Below, piece after piece: positions 8,414 through 17,418 of a stretch of 64,000 nt of DNA (the first letter of the stretch is position 1; every line of letters begins with the position of its first letter). A model generated the notes under the pieces. The model did not search any database and was not told where the DNA came from. It saw nothing but the letters and a program-made list of their open reading frames with translations. The translations under genes and the position numbers were made by a program. This stretch comes from Peribacillus simplex (GTDB lineage Bacteria; Bacillota; Bacilli; Bacillales; DSM-1321). The stretch covers positions 1,454,001 through 1,518,000 of the forward strand of contig NZ_CP011008.1 of the NCBI RefSeq assembly GCF_001578185.1, read 5' to 3'.

Positions 8414-8899
8414 ATGAGGAAATATCTAGTTGCATGTCTTGCCAGTGTCCTTCTTTTTTTAGGAGGAGGGTTAACAGCTTCAGCGGAGGGTTTACATAGA
8501 GAGGAAGTACTATCTTTAGTACAAGATGCCATGGAGAACCAAGGCTCGATCAGTGAGGAAGTACGTACTAAGGAAGCGATTGAAGGGAAGCTGGATGAAC
8601 ATTTCACAGGTGATTTCATCAAGAAGTTTGTCAGAGCGAATGTAGTGAAAGTCGATGGCGGTTATACCACATTTGGATCAGATTTCGCTCCGTATTATAT
8701 CCCTTTTTTCAGTTATGACAAGAATACGGAAATTGTATATGGGAAAAACGGTGATGTCATTTATGTTCAAGAGGAATTCCAGGGCACTGGGGACGGACCG
8801 GTATCGATGGAAAAACATGTTGAATCAGTTACATTGAAAAAGGAGAATGACGTTTGGAAGGTAATGGACGTAAAGTATGAAAGCGAAAAAATGAGATGA
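8414..8899 (+). CDS. Secreted protein with signal peptide, unknown (possibly DUF3993-like)
   Basis: A 161-residue protein starting with a classical Sec signal (RKYLVACLASVLLFLGGGLTASA, cleavage expected near residue 24 at ASA-EG). The mature part has an N-terminal helix, then an alternating strand pattern rich in Tyr and Phe that ends VWKVMDVKYES, much like small NTF2- or DUF-type extracellular domains. The ATG at 8414 has AGGAG nine bases upstream. The resemblance to DUF3993 proteins is from memory and tentative. It is a single gene with its own spacing and shares a hairpin with the convergent glutaredoxin gene. Confidence 0.75.
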   Translation: MRKYLVACLASVLLFLGGGLTASAEGLHREEVLSLVQDAMENQGSISEEVRTKEAIEGKLDEHFTGDFIKKFVRANVVKVDGGYTTFGSDFAPYYIPFFSYDKNTEIVYGKNGDVIYVQEEFQGTGDGPVSMEKHVESVTLKKENDVWKVMDVKYESEKMR

Positions 8900-8946
8900 A
8901 GTATTCAAAAGGAAAGTCTTCCTTCATCTGAAAAATATGGAGCCTG

Positions 8947-8984
8947 AAAAAGTCTAGAGGAGGGCAGCCTTCTCTAGACTTTTT
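8947..8984. terminator. Bidirectional terminator between the secreted protein and glutaredoxin-like genes
   Basis: A 13-bp stem AAAAAGTCTAGAG/CTCTAGACTTTTT encloses a loop that pairs partly within itself. A and T tracts on both sides suit both directions. Confidence 0.8.
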
Positions 8985-8985
8985 G

Positions 8986-9219
8986 CTATATATTCAGTTC
9001 TTTTTTTATTTCGTCCAGTTCAAAACCGATAATGGCTTTCCCATCGATGACGACCGTTGGCGTGGAATAGGCGCCATATTTATTCGTTAGTTCTTTACGT
9101 GCATGTCCATCTGCTTTAATATCCTTTTCTTTGTATACGACATTATTATCATCAAAGAACATTTTCATGATTTTGCAGGGAGGGCAATCAGGTTGGGTAT
9201 AAAGCGTTACGTCTTTCAT
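8986..9219 (-). CDS. Glutaredoxin-like thiol-disulfide oxidoreductase
   Basis: A 77-residue single thioredoxin-fold domain. The redox motif CPPC lies in YTQPDCPPCKIMKMFF, the cis-proline segment is YSTPTVVIDG, and a short C-terminal helix follows. The size and pattern fit the NrdH/YruB-type glutaredoxin-like group in firmicutes, which is probably reduced by thioredoxin reductase or bacillithiol rather than glutathione. The ATG follows GGAGGAATGAA. It is cytosolic and monocistronic. Confidence 0.88.
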   Translation of the reverse strand: MKDVTLYTQPDCPPCKIMKMFFDDNNVVYKEKDIKADGHARKELTNKYGAYSTPTVVIDGKAIIGFELDEIKKELNI

Positions 9220-9313
9220 TTCATTCCTCCATGTATGCTATATGTAAGATGTACTTATACATTATAGAGAATCGCAGGACATTTGAATAGGGAAAAACCT
9301 TGAAGGAACCTTT

Positions 9314-10273
9314 TTACTTAACCTTTTCCTGTTTTATCAGATAGTCTATCAGCCCCATGGAACAAACGTTTACGTCCATGGCGATGATTTCAAAAACGGG
9401 ATGATCAGTAATGATTCCTTTTTCACCTAAATGAACCGCGACTTCCGTGAAAATATTTTTACTGGTTGCCGCTACTTGTTCCTCAAAGCTATCATATTCC
9501 CTATATGCCGATTTGGCAGTCTCCACAAATATGGGCAGCCAATAATGAAGTTGTTTATAAACTTCCTTAGGGTTTTCCGATACCCCGTAATGACCAAAAT
9601 ATATACGCTCGACGCCGATGCTTTCGTACAAATCCGCTGCAGCAAGCATCGCATCGGGATTAAATTGGTTTGGTGATGTGGATGGTAAATAAAATTCCAA
9701 ACCTTCTTCATCAAGTTCACGATAAAAGATGCCAACGGTGTCACCTGAAAACATGCCTTTTGATACGGAATCGAAAATGCTTAAATGATGGTTTGCATGC
9801 CCTGGGGTGTCATAAAAGGTCAAGGAGGAATTATCACTGGTCTTTAGGGCTTCCCTATCATGTAAAGTCAGCATTCTTTCAAATGGAATAGGTAAAATCG
9901 GATTGAAAAGCTCATTGAATTTTTCACCATAGACAGCTTTAGCCCCAGCGATCAAACGTGTTGGGTCTTCTAGATGCCGTGCACCTTTTGGATGGACGAT
10001 CACTTTGGCGTTCGGACAATGCTGTAAAAAAAGTCCCGCTCCACCTGCATGGTCCAAATGTATATGGGTAAGAATGATATATGTAATATCCACAGGGGAG
10101 ATTCCCAAATCTTCAAGACCCTTCATTAAATGGGGGATGGAAGGGCTGGCGGAAGTTTCGACTAAAGTGATGTCTGTATCGGCAATTACATATGTTCCTG
10201 TTCGATTTCTTCTATTCAAATCAAAACCATCAATCAATGAAATGCGATAACCAAGTTCACTAATGTTTTGCAA
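9314..10273 (-). CDS. MBL-fold metallo-hydrolase
   Basis: A 319-residue metallo-beta-lactamase fold enzyme. The metal motif THIHLDHAGG lies near residue 70; further ligands are the His in TPGHANHH, the Asp in FSGDTVG and the His in YFGHYG. The C-terminal 90 residues are helical, as in glyoxalase-II-like or lactonase-like subfamilies. The substrate cannot be assigned. It starts at TTG with GGAGG about ten bases upstream. It is a single gene divergent from ykuJ. Confidence 0.85.
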   Translation of the reverse strand: MQNISELGYRISLIDGFDLNRRNRTGTYVIADTDITLVETSASPSIPHLMKGLEDLGISPVDITYIILTHIHLDHAGGAGLFLQHCPNAKVIVHPKGARHLEDPTRLIAGAKAVYGEKFNELFNPILPIPFERMLTLHDREALKTSDNSSLTFYDTPGHANHHLSIFDSVSKGMFSGDTVGIFYRELDEEGLEFYLPSTSPNQFNPDAMLAAADLYESIGVERIYFGHYGVSENPKEVYKQLHYWLPIFVETAKSAYREYDSFEEQVAATSKNIFTEVAVHLGEKGIITDHPVFEIIAMDVNVCSMGLIDYLIKQEKVK

Positions 10274-10457
10274 CTAGAATCTACCTCCAGAAAATTTTTC
10301 ATGTACAAAATCCATTCCTTATTTTATTCTGTTAATAGTGCCATGTAAAGAATGAAGTTTTAAATTATTCTGAATTTATTTCAGCGTGGCTACTGGATAG
10401 AAAAGTATGGTATAGTGAAACCTATCGAAAAGGTTTTATTCAGAAAGGAGAGGGAGT

Positions 10458-10697
10458 ATGTCTCAATTACAGGGCATTCTTACCAGATTGAAAAGTCTTC
10501 AAGAGCAAGCGAAGGAATCTGAATCTGCTCAACGTTTTTTTGAAATAGATGGTGTGAAAAAGTGCCAGGTTACATATTTCAGCAAAACAGAAATGTTCGA
10601 GCTTGAAGTATACAGTGATAAAGGGAAATCAGCAAAATATCAATTCGATAATATTGATATGATTACCATTGAAATCTTTGATCTTCTTCAATCTTAA
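10458..10697 (+). CDS. ykuJ: YkuJ family protein
   Basis: A 79-residue protein that matches YkuJ over its whole length, with the core RFFEIDGVKKCQVTYF and a C-terminal ITIEIFDLLQ. The B. subtilis homologue has the same length and a solved small alpha/beta fold without a known function. The ATG lies behind AAAGGAGAGGG. A candidate extended -10 (TGGTATAGT) lies about 50 bases upstream. It is followed by the small zinc-ribbon gene and darB, close to the B. subtilis order ykuJ-ykuK-ykzF-ykuL. Confidence 0.92.
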   Translation: MSQLQGILTRLKSLQEQAKESESAQRFFEIDGVKKCQVTYFSKTEMFELEVYSDKGKSAKYQFDNIDMITIEIFDLLQS

Positions 10698-10706
10698 AAA
10701 ATCATT

Positions 10707-10739
10707 AAAAGTCGCCTTCCCATGGAAGCGGCTTTTTTT
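10707..10739 (+). terminator. Terminator after ykuJ
   Basis: A stem built from AAGTCGCCTTCC and GGAAGCGGCTT, with one bulge and a wobble pair, is followed by seven T. Confidence 0.7.
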
Positions 10740-10820
10740 ATTGTGCATGAAACCGTTCAATTATTACTTTTTGAATGAAGAAGTGATTTTTACGACATCT
10801 TATTAATTGGAGGGATAAAA

Positions 10821-10967
10821 ATGAAAAATCCAATGGTAATTTGTCCTGTTTGCGGAGAAGAAAGGGAAATGGAAAATGTATTAACGGCACAATCAAACCA
10901 AAATGTGATTTATCAATGCCCGGAATGCGGTTTTAAACAGGTTAACATTAAAACTAGTAAGGGGTAA
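10821..10967 (+). CDS. Zinc-ribbon microprotein, possibly YkzF-like
   Basis: A 48-residue frame, MKNPMVICPVCGEE to NIKTSKG. It carries two knuckles, CPVCG (residues 8-12) and CPECG (33-37), spaced as in a treble-clef or zinc-ribbon. The ATG follows TTGGAGGGATAAAA, an excellent ribosome binding site. The location between ykuJ and darB matches that of ykzF in B. subtilis, but I cannot confirm homology by sequence. A weak hairpin (10979-11001) follows. Zn(II) binding is an inference from the four cysteines. Confidence 0.75.
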   Translation: MKNPMVICPVCGEEREMENVLTAQSNQNVIYQCPECGFKQVNIKTSKG

Positions 10968-11088
10968 GGAGCTTTGTCAAAATCCCACAGTTGGGGATTT
11001 TATTGATCTAGGAATGAGCCTTTTCTGCTTACATATGTTAAACTAATGAAAGAGCTGTATATAAAAACATATGGTAAGGGGTTTTAAC

Positions 11089-11526
11089 ATGATCGGTACT
11101 CATGATGGGGATTTATTGGAATCCAGCGTTAAAGACTTAATGATTTCTTCTGAACGCGTGGCCCACGTGCAGGTAACCAATAATTTAGAACATGCACTTT
11201 TGGTATTAACAAAGAGCGGTTATACGGCCATTCCTGTGTTAGATCCGATGTATAAACTGCATGGCTTAATCAGCACACCAGTCATTCTTGATTCAATTTT
11301 GGGACTGGAACGAATTGAATTCGATAATCTTGAGAATAAAAAAGTTTCTGAAATAATGAATATAGAAATACCTCGCCTGCATATTGAAGATACTTTGACA
11401 AAGGGTGTGGAATTGTTAATCGATCATCCGTTTGTCTGTGTAGAGAATGACGAACATGTATTTGAAGGTATCTTAACTAGAAGAGCAATCTTGAAAAAAG
11501 TATTTAAACAAAATACAGCTGAATAA
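11089..11526 (+). CDS. darB: c-di-AMP receptor DarB (YkuL/CbpB), two CBS domains
   Basis: A 145-residue tandem-CBS protein. It shares long blocks with B. subtilis DarB: VAHVQV-NNLEHALLVLTK, GYTAIPVLDP and FVCVENDEHVFEGI-TRR. In B. subtilis apo-DarB binds and stimulates the (p)ppGpp synthetase Rel and pyruvate carboxylase PycA, and c-di-AMP blocks this. pycA lies 40 kb downstream here. The ATG at 11089 is chosen because AAGGGG is seven bases upstream; an in-frame ATG at 11071 lacks a site and adds six residues not found in the homologue. Confidence 0.93.
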   Translation: MIGTHDGDLLESSVKDLMISSERVAHVQVTNNLEHALLVLTKSGYTAIPVLDPMYKLHGLISTPVILDSILGLERIEFDNLENKKVSEIMNIEIPRLHIEDTLTKGVELLIDHPFVCVENDEHVFEGILTRRAILKKVFKQNTAE

Positions 11527-11554
11527 AAATGTAAGGCTGAATATGGTTAACCTT

Positions 11555-11583
11555 AAGACTCGCCAGTTGGCGAGTTTTCTTGT
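11555..11583 (+). terminator. Terminator of darB
   Basis: The stem AAGACTCGCC/GGCGAGTTTT with loop AGTT is followed by CTTGTTTTTT. Confidence 0.8.
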
Positions 11584-11656
11584 TTTTTACATATTTGTAC
11601 CAGTTGATGGTAAAATCTAAAAACAGTTATTACTTATTAGGAAAGGATGGCGGAAA

Positions 11657-13183
11657 TTGGGCCAAGCAGTGGATAGTGCAAAAGTGCAGAATAAAAAATT
11701 GAAACGTCCCTTCGTTTTAGCTGCCATCATATTGGCTATGTTTATGAATGCTATTGAAGGAACGATCGTTTCGACGGCTATGCCAGCCATTGTAAGCGAT
11801 TTAGGTGGTTTTTCACTTTACAGCTGGGTGTTTTCAGGCTATTTGTTAATGAACGCTGTGACAGTCTTGATATATGGAAAGCTCTCAGATATTCTCGGTA
11901 GAAAACCTGTCTTATTATTTGGGATCGTTGTTTTCTTAATTGGCTCCCTTCTTTGCGGCTTTGCCAATTCCATGACGGAACTCATCATTTATCGCTTTGT
12001 ACAAGGTTTTGGGGCAGGGGCTGTAGCTCCAGTAGCTTCAACGATTGTTGGTGATATCTATAAAAATGAGGAGAGGGCACGCGTTCAAGGGTATCTATCG
12101 AGCGTTTGGGGCATTTCAGCGGTAATGGGGCCGGCTTTGGGCGGCATGCTCGTTGAATCCCTGACTTGGAAGCTTGTATTTTGGGTTAATATTCCTCTGG
12201 GCTTACTATCTTTTATAGGGATTTGGTTTTTCCTTCATGAAAAAATTGAAAAGAAAAAACGTGATATCGATTACCTTGGTGCAACCCTATTGACGTTATC
12301 CATATCCACTCTTATGGTGATACTCGTAGAAGGGGGAGTAAAATGGTCATGGGCTTCAGCTCCAGTCATTTCCCTGGCATTAGTGGCCATAATCGCCTTT
12401 ATCTTATTCATTCTTCAGGAAATGAAAGCAACCGAACCGATGATGCCTTTTGAAATCTGGCAGGAGCGCTCCATCCTGATTGCGAATCTTGTATCTCTGA
12501 CGACAGGGGTGATGATGATAGGATTATCAAGTTTCCTCCCAACATTCGTTCAGGGTGTGATGGAACGCTCTCCTACGGTAGCTGGGTTTACATTGACAGC
12601 CATGTCAATTGGCTGGCCGATCGCTTCAATGGTATCAGGCAAGTTATTGATGAAAATAGGCTTCAAAGCGACCTCCCTCATTGGAGGGTGCTCGCTGATC
12701 CTTGGGAGTTTGATCCTAGTATGGATGAAGCCAGAAGCAGGGCCCCTTATTGCTGCCATGGGATCCTTCTTTGTCGGTGTAGGGATGGGTTTGACCTCTA
12801 CCTCATTCATTGTCGTCATTCAAAAAACAGTCAGCTGGGAACGCAGGGGGATTGCGACAGCTTCTAATATGTTCATGCGTAATTTAGGAAATACGGTAGG
12901 TGCAGCATTACTTGGAGGAATCATGAATACGAGACTTCAAGCCTATTTAAACGAGCATGCACCATCCGGTTCGGGAGTGACGATAGATACGGCAAATAAA
13001 CTGTTGAACAGTGAAGAACGTACGAAGCTTCCTGAAAATGTGGTAAAAGTTTTGCAGGAAGGACTTACATTGTCTTTACAAACGATTTATCTCATTGTTC
13101 TAGTCTTCTCAGTAATCAGTTTCATGTTACTTACAAGACTAAGAAAGAATAAGAAGGCATATGAGAATAAGGCAGACTCATAA
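11657..13183 (+). CDS. MFS multidrug exporter, DHA2 (14-helix) type
   Basis: A 508-residue major facilitator with about 14 membrane segments. The motif-A loop is GKLSDILGRKPVLL (about residues 73-86), and GALIG-type motif C appears as SAVMGPALGGMLVE. The length and helix number place it in the DHA2/EmrB drug:H+ antiporter group. The substrate is unknown. The TTG start follows AAAGGATGGCGG. It lies between darB and ccpC, which are neighbours in B. subtilis, so it is an insertion relative to that order. No regulator gene is adjacent. Confidence 0.88.
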   Translation: MGQAVDSAKVQNKKLKRPFVLAAIILAMFMNAIEGTIVSTAMPAIVSDLGGFSLYSWVFSGYLLMNAVTVLIYGKLSDILGRKPVLLFGIVVFLIGSLLCGFANSMTELIIYRFVQGFGAGAVAPVASTIVGDIYKNEERARVQGYLSSVWGISAVMGPALGGMLVESLTWKLVFWVNIPLGLLSFIGIWFFLHEKIEKKKRDIDYLGATLLTLSISTLMVILVEGGVKWSWASAPVISLALVAIIAFILFILQEMKATEPMMPFEIWQERSILIANLVSLTTGVMMIGLSSFLPTFVQGVMERSPTVAGFTLTAMSIGWPIASMVSGKLLMKIGFKATSLIGGCSLILGSLILVWMKPEAGPLIAAMGSFFVGVGMGLTSTSFIVVIQKTVSWERRGIATASNMFMRNLGNTVGAALLGGIMNTRLQAYLNEHAPSGSGVTIDTANKLLNSEERTKLPENVVKVLQEGLTLSLQTIYLIVLVFSVISFMLLTRLRKNKKAYENKADS

Positions 13184-13239
13184 TTGAAGCTTGCCTTTAA
13201 GTGGAAGGGAAATGCGACTCGGATGATCAATGGAATCGA

Positions 13240-13386
13240 TCATGCGATCGAGACCGTATGTTGAATTTCAGCTGTCGATGTGCCTGCATTGAATGCTGCA
13301 AAACTGATGACCAGCAATAATATGATCGTAAAAGGATATTCACTCCATTTCTTTTCCCTTGTAATATATGCGGACTTTGTTGATAA
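13240..13386 (-). pseudogene. Possible remnant of a small membrane protein
   Basis: A 48-codon minus-strand frame has no ATG, GTG or TTG near its beginning. It reads basic residues (YITREKKWSEYP), one hydrophobic helix (FTIILLLVISFAAFNAG) and a short tail ending HTVSIA. The charge-then-helix pattern looks protein-like, but there is no ribosome binding site or start codon. It fills the space between the MFS gene and ccpC and may be a decayed gene or chance. Confidence 0.25.
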
Positions 13387-13445
13387 TTAAATGTAAATAA
13401 ATTAAGTCAGCATGATAAGAATTAATTATCAAGAGGTTGGTGTGT

Positions 13446-14330
13446 ATGTCGTTTTCAGAATTTCATTTATTATCTGTACTTGCTCAGGAGATGAATATGA
13501 GAAAAGCTGCTGAGCGGTTGTTCGTTTCCCAGCCGGCTTTATCACAGCGTTTACAATCAATAGAAAAGGATTGGGGATCGAAACTGTTTCTGCGTTCACA
13601 AAAAGGGCTGTCGCTGACGCCTGCAGGGGAAGCGGTAATCCGTTTGGCCAATGAGGTAATAGAAAAAGAGGAAAAGGTCAGGGAAAGTATCCAAGCTATG
13701 GATCATGAAGTATATGGTACTTTGAAAATAGCCTGTGCCTCGATTGTCGGTCAAAATTGGCTTCCGCAAGTATTAAAAAAATTCGTCCAAAAATATCCCT
13801 ATGCCAAAATTTCGTTAATCACTGGCTGGAGCAGTGAGATTTTAAAGTCTTTGTATGAAGGGCAAGTACATATTGGCATCATAAGGGGAGCCCCGGATTG
13901 GAAAGGGGTTAAACAGCATTTATTTACAGATATGCTTTATTTGGTGGATACTGAAATGAAGGAACTGAATCAAGTGTTTGAAACGGACCGGCCATTCATT
14001 CAGTTTAAAAGCGATTCGAATTATTACCAGGAAATTCAGGACTGGTGGCACCGACAATTTAAAACGACACCCAAAAACACCATAGTCGTGGATCAAATCG
14101 AAACATGCAAACAAATGGTATTTAACGGCATTGGATATGCAATCCTGCCTGCCATCACTTTACATGATAAAGATACGAATGTTTTTAAAATCCCTCTTCT
14201 AGATGGGCATAATCACTCAATCGAACGGGATACATGGCTTTGCGGCTATGAATCTGCTTTCCAGTTAAAGCAAGTCCAAGCATTCACGGAAGTGGTAAAA
14301 GAGCATATTCGCCAACAAGGAATGTTATGA
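13446..14330 (+). CDS. ccpC: LysR-type regulator CcpC of TCA-cycle genes
   Basis: A 294-residue LysR-type transcription factor. The N-terminal winged helix-turn-helix (about 1-60) contains NMRKAAERLFVSQPALSQRL, and a periplasmic-binding-like effector domain follows. B. subtilis CcpC (293 residues) represses citZ and citB and responds to citrate. Position after ykuL/darB and length support the assignment. The ATG at 13446 has AGAGGTTGG at good distance; the frame extends three codons upstream to a TTG without a better site. An LTTR often controls its own promoter, but I see no clear site. Confidence 0.88.
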   Translation: MSFSEFHLLSVLAQEMNMRKAAERLFVSQPALSQRLQSIEKDWGSKLFLRSQKGLSLTPAGEAVIRLANEVIEKEEKVRESIQAMDHEVYGTLKIACASIVGQNWLPQVLKKFVQKYPYAKISLITGWSSEILKSLYEGQVHIGIIRGAPDWKGVKQHLFTDMLYLVDTEMKELNQVFETDRPFIQFKSDSNYYQEIQDWWHRQFKTTPKNTIVVDQIETCKQMVFNGIGYAILPAITLHDKDTNVFKIPLLDGHNHSIERDTWLCGYESAFQLKQVQAFTEVVKEHIRQQGML

Positions 14331-14455
14331 ATCCGAGGACGAAAATGTCAATAGGGCAGAATAATATTTAAGAGTGACATTCAACTTGTCTTGCCGGCAT
14401 TTGTCTGTTAAATTTAAGACGAGTAATGATACATATTTAGGAGGTTTTACCCGGA

Positions 14456-15166
14456 ATGAATAAAATGGATGCAAATGAAATTATTTCTTTTATCTCAAAT
14501 AGTAAAAAATCGACACCAGTAAAAGTATATGTCAAAGGTGATTTAGAAGGTATGGATTTTGGACCTGCTTCTAAAACCTTCATTACAGGAAATACAGGGG
14601 TTGTTTTCGGTGAGTGGTCTGAGGTCGAAGAGGCAATCGAGGCAGCGGGGACAAAAATCGAGGATTATGTAGTTGAAAACGATCGCCGTAACTCTGCCAT
14701 TCCTTTATTGGACCTAAAAGGCATCAAAGCCCGTATCGAGCCTGGAGCAATAATCCGTGACCAAGTATCGATCGGTGACAACGCAGTGATCATGATGGGG
14801 GCATCGATCAATATTGGCTCCGTCATTGGTGAAGGCACAATGATTGACATGAATGCAATACTGGGCGGACGTGCAACAGTGGGTAAAAACTGTCACGTTG
14901 GTGCAGGTGCAGTATTAGCAGGTGTCATCGAGCCTCCTTCTGCACAACCGGTCATTTTGGAAGACGATGTTTTAATCGGAGCTAATGCGGTGGTTCTTGA
15001 AGGTGTGAAAATCGGTCAAGGTTCAGTTGTAGCGGCTGGTGCAATTGTAACGAAAGACGTTCCGCCTTACTCAGTGGCTGCTGGTATCCCGGCGAAGGTC
15101 ATTAAACAAATTGATGAAAAAACTAAATCAAAAACAGAGATCATGCAAGAACTTCGCCAACTTTAA
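14456..15166 (+). CDS. dapH: Tetrahydrodipicolinate N-acetyltransferase
   Basis: A 236-residue left-handed beta-helix acyltransferase. Hexapeptide repeats run from about residue 90 to 205 ([21 protein letters not shown], then [14 protein letters not shown]). It acetylates tetrahydrodipicolinate with acetyl-CoA, the first step of the acetylated diaminopimelate/lysine branch. AGGAGG lies about nine bases before the ATG at 14456; a second ATG nine bases later is possible. The length equals that of B. subtilis DapH. It forms a two-gene operon with dapL. Confidence 0.96.
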   Translation: MNKMDANEIISFISNSKKSTPVKVYVKGDLEGMDFGPASKTFITGNTGVVFGEWSEVEEAIEAAGTKIEDYVVENDRRNSAIPLLDLKGIKARIEPGAIIRDQVSIGDNAVIMMGASINIGSVIGEGTMIDMNAILGGRATVGKNCHVGAGAVLAGVIEPPSAQPVILEDDVLIGANAVVLEGVKIGQGSVVAAGAIVTKDVPPYSVAAGIPAKVIKQIDEKTKSKTEIMQELRQL

Positions 15167-15189
15167 TTTCTTAAGTGAATATTGCCTTA

Positions 15190-15213
15190 AGCGTGGATAT
15201 AATTATCCACGCT
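15190..15213 (+). promoter_or_regulatory. Intercistronic hairpin between dapH and dapL
   Basis: A perfect 10-bp stem AGCGTGGATA/TATCCACGCT with loop TAAT lies between the dapH stop and the dapL ribosome binding site. Only a weak T tract (TTTCTGTAT) follows, so it may attenuate or stabilise the mRNA rather than fully terminate. Confidence 0.6.
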
Positions 15214-15234
15214 TTCTGTATAGGAGGGAATAAT

Positions 15235-16365
15235 GTGAAAACAAATCCTTTTGCCGAGATCCGGCGTGATTTGCATCAAATACCGGAGATAGGATTTAAA
15301 GAATATAAGACGCAGCGATATCTATTGAATTACATAACGAATCTTGCCTCTGAACGAATAGAAATAGAAACTTGGCGAACGGGGATATTCGTGAAAGTGA
15401 AGGGAAGGAGCCCTCGGAAAATAATTGGCTATAGGGCAGATATAGACGGTCTGCCGATAAAAGAGGAAACTGGGCTGTCCTTCGCATCCAAACATGAGGA
15501 ACATATGCATGCCTGCGGCCATGATTTTCATATGAGCATCGGTTTGGGATTATTGACGTATTTCGCCGAAAATCAAATCGATGATGACTTGCTCTTCATT
15601 TTCCAGCCAGCAGAAGAGGGCCCTGGTGGTGCGGAACCGATGCTTAAATCGGAGACCATGAAAAAGTGGAAGCCTGACATGATCCTTGCTTTACATATTG
15701 CTCCAGAGTATCAAGTTGGAACGATTGCCGTTAAAGAAGGGCTTCTATTTGCCAATACATCTGAATTGTACATCGATTTGAAAGGTAAAGGAGGGCATGC
15801 AGCCTATCCACATGAAACAAAAGACATGGTCATCGCGGCCTGCTCGCTTGTAGGGCAACTGCAAACCATCGTTTCGCGGAATGTAAATCCACTTGATTCA
15901 GCTGTCATTACAGTTGGGAAGATTACTGGAGGAACCGTTCAAAATATTATTGCGGAGACAGCGCGTTTAGAAGGCACAATACGAACCCTTAACCCCGAAT
16001 CGATGGTAAAGGTCAAGTCAAGAATAAAAGCGCTTGTGGATGGTATACAAGTTGGATTTGAGTGCTTGGCAGAAATCGACTATGGTGCGATGTATCACCA
16101 GGTGTATAATGAAGAAAGGCTGACCCGGGAATTCATGGAATTTACAGACAAGGCATCGGATGTTCATTTGCATCGCTGTACTGAAGCGATGACCGGTGAA
16201 GATTTTGGATATATGTTAAAGGAGATTCCAGGTTTCATGTTCTGGCTAGGGGTTTCATCAGAATACGGATTGCACCATGCTAAGTTGAGTCCGGATGAAA
16301 GTGCGATTGAACTCGCGATTAACCATTTAACGGATTATATAACGTTTAAAGGAAACAGAGCTTAA
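15235..16365 (+). CDS. dapL: N-acetyldiaminopimelate deacetylase
   Basis: A 376-residue M20-family metallopeptidase. Metal-binding motifs are HACGHDFHM (near residue 90), PAEEGPGG and MTGEDFG; a lid domain lies between about 175 and 290. It removes the acetyl group from N-acetyl-LL-diaminopimelate, giving the substrate for DapF. The GTG at 15235 is chosen because TAGGAGGGAA sits five bases upstream and the homologue starts there; a longer in-frame start at 15175 would run through the intercistronic hairpin. It is cotranscribed with dapH. Confidence 0.94.
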   Translation: MKTNPFAEIRRDLHQIPEIGFKEYKTQRYLLNYITNLASERIEIETWRTGIFVKVKGRSPRKIIGYRADIDGLPIKEETGLSFASKHEEHMHACGHDFHMSIGLGLLTYFAENQIDDDLLFIFQPAEEGPGGAEPMLKSETMKKWKPDMILALHIAPEYQVGTIAVKEGLLFANTSELYIDLKGKGGHAAYPHETKDMVIAACSLVGQLQTIVSRNVNPLDSAVITVGKITGGTVQNIIAETARLEGTIRTLNPESMVKVKSRIKALVDGIQVGFECLAEIDYGAMYHQVYNEERLTREFMEFTDKASDVHLHRCTEAMTGEDFGYMLKEIPGFMFWLGVSSEYGLHHAKLSPDESAIELAINHLTDYITFKGNRA

Positions 16366-16423
16366 AAAACGCTTTTTAGTACGTAACATTAAAGAGAGAA
16401 CGAATGATGTTGGAGGGCTTATT

Positions 16424-17083
16424 GTGAAAAAAGAATTTGCGGTGATTGGACTTGGCCGTTTTGGCGGCAGTATAGTCAAGACATTGGCTGAAGAGGGATT
16501 AGGAGTTCTGGCCATTGATGCAGACGAAGATCGAGTGAATGAATTTGCCAGAATAGCTTCTCATGCCATAGTAGGGGATACCACAGATGAAAATGTGCTG
16601 AGAAACATAGGAATTCGTAATTTTGATCACGTCATCGTAGCGATTGGCGAGAATATTCAAGCAAGTATATTGACGACTCTCATGCTTAAGGAATTGGGTG
16701 TCGGAAATGTTACGGTAAAAGCGCAAAATGATTATCATGAGAAGGTTCTTCGTAAAATCGGGGCCGACTTCGTTGTGCACCCCGAACGAGATATGGGGAG
16801 AAGGATTGCACATAATATCGTCTCCAATAATATTCTCGATTATTTGGAGCTATCTGATGAACATTCCATCGTCGAAATTGTTGCAAGCCAAAAGATGAAT
16901 GGAAATTCGATATTTGATCTTGATATCCGCGCCCACTATGGGCTGAATATCGTCGCGATTAAAAGAGGGAACGAAATAAATGTCTCCCCACAGGCAAGCG
17001 ATTTAATACATAAAGGTGATATATTGATCGTCATCGGAGCGGATTCGGACATCAATCGTTTCGAAAAAAAGATTGTAGAATAA
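16424..17083 (+). CDS. ktrC: K+ uptake regulatory subunit KtrC
   Basis: A 219-residue RCK protein that gates the KtrD-type potassium channel. The N-terminal Rossmann domain has GLGRFGGS (residues 9-16) and the acidic IDAD end of strand 2. The C-terminal RCK_C domain (about 135-219) binds c-di-AMP in B. subtilis KtrC. The GTG start follows TTGGAGGGC. No channel subunit gene is adjacent, which is normal for ktrC. It is upstream of rnjA but on the opposite strand; a double set of hairpins separates them. Confidence 0.92.
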   Translation: MKKEFAVIGLGRFGGSIVKTLAEEGLGVLAIDADEDRVNEFARIASHAIVGDTTDENVLRNIGIRNFDHVIVAIGENIQASILTTLMLKELGVGNVTVKAQNDYHEKVLRKIGADFVVHPERDMGRRIAHNIVSNNILDYLELSDEHSIVEIVASQKMNGNSIFDLDIRAHYGLNIVAIKRGNEINVSPQASDLIHKGDILIVIGADSDINRFEKKIVE

Positions 17084-17141
17084 GCAAGCGTCCTGCTAAA
17101 TTAGTATCAGGCAGCGCTCACTTTCTTTTATCAAAGGAAAA

Positions 17142-17181
17142 CAAAAAGGTTTCGGAATGGTCTCATTCCGAAACCTTTTTG
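17142..17181. terminator. ktrC terminator, 18-bp perfect stem
   Basis: CAAAAAGGTTTCGGAATG and its exact complement surround a four-base loop, about 60 bases after the ktrC stop. The terminal T run supports plus-strand termination and the A run the reverse. Confidence 0.85.
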
Positions 17182-17219
17182 TTGGTTTTGAAGCAGATAC
17201 CGGGAATAGCCTGCAGCGA

Positions 17220-17338
17220 AAATTTTTTTAAGTTCCCTTAAGGTAGTCCAACGCATACAATACTTCTTTTGCGTCTTTCGAATTCACGCTCTACCGTTTC
17301 TACGTTCCAATCACCGGTCAAATTTAGTAATCCTAAAA
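17220..17338 (-). pseudogene. Possible frameshifted gene fragment in the ktrC-rnjA gap
   Basis: On the minus strand one frame reads FLGLLNLTGDWNVETVE, and about nine codons later the neighbouring frame reads SVNSKDAKEVLYALDYLKG before a stop. Together they look like the C-terminal part of a soluble protein broken by a frameshift. There is no start codon, and the rnjA terminator lies immediately upstream, so it would be untranscribed debris. The rest of 17084-17418 holds only three hairpins. Confidence 0.25.
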
Positions 17339-17340
17339 AA

Positions 17341-17410
17341 ACTGTGGACAAACTCAATTATAATCGAGTTTGTCCACAGTCTGAAAACCCAGCCATATGA
17401 TGGCTGGGTT
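17341..17410 (-). terminator. Tandem terminators of the rpoY-rnjA transcript
   Basis: Two perfect hairpins lie in a row: ACTGTGGACAAACTC (17341-17355) with 17366-17380, and AACCCAGCCA (17386-17395) with 17401-17410. Read on the minus strand, both come after the rnjA stop. The second one reached has a T tract of seven; the first also has a T run on the plus side. Confidence 0.8.
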
Positions 17411-17418
17411 TTTTTTGT

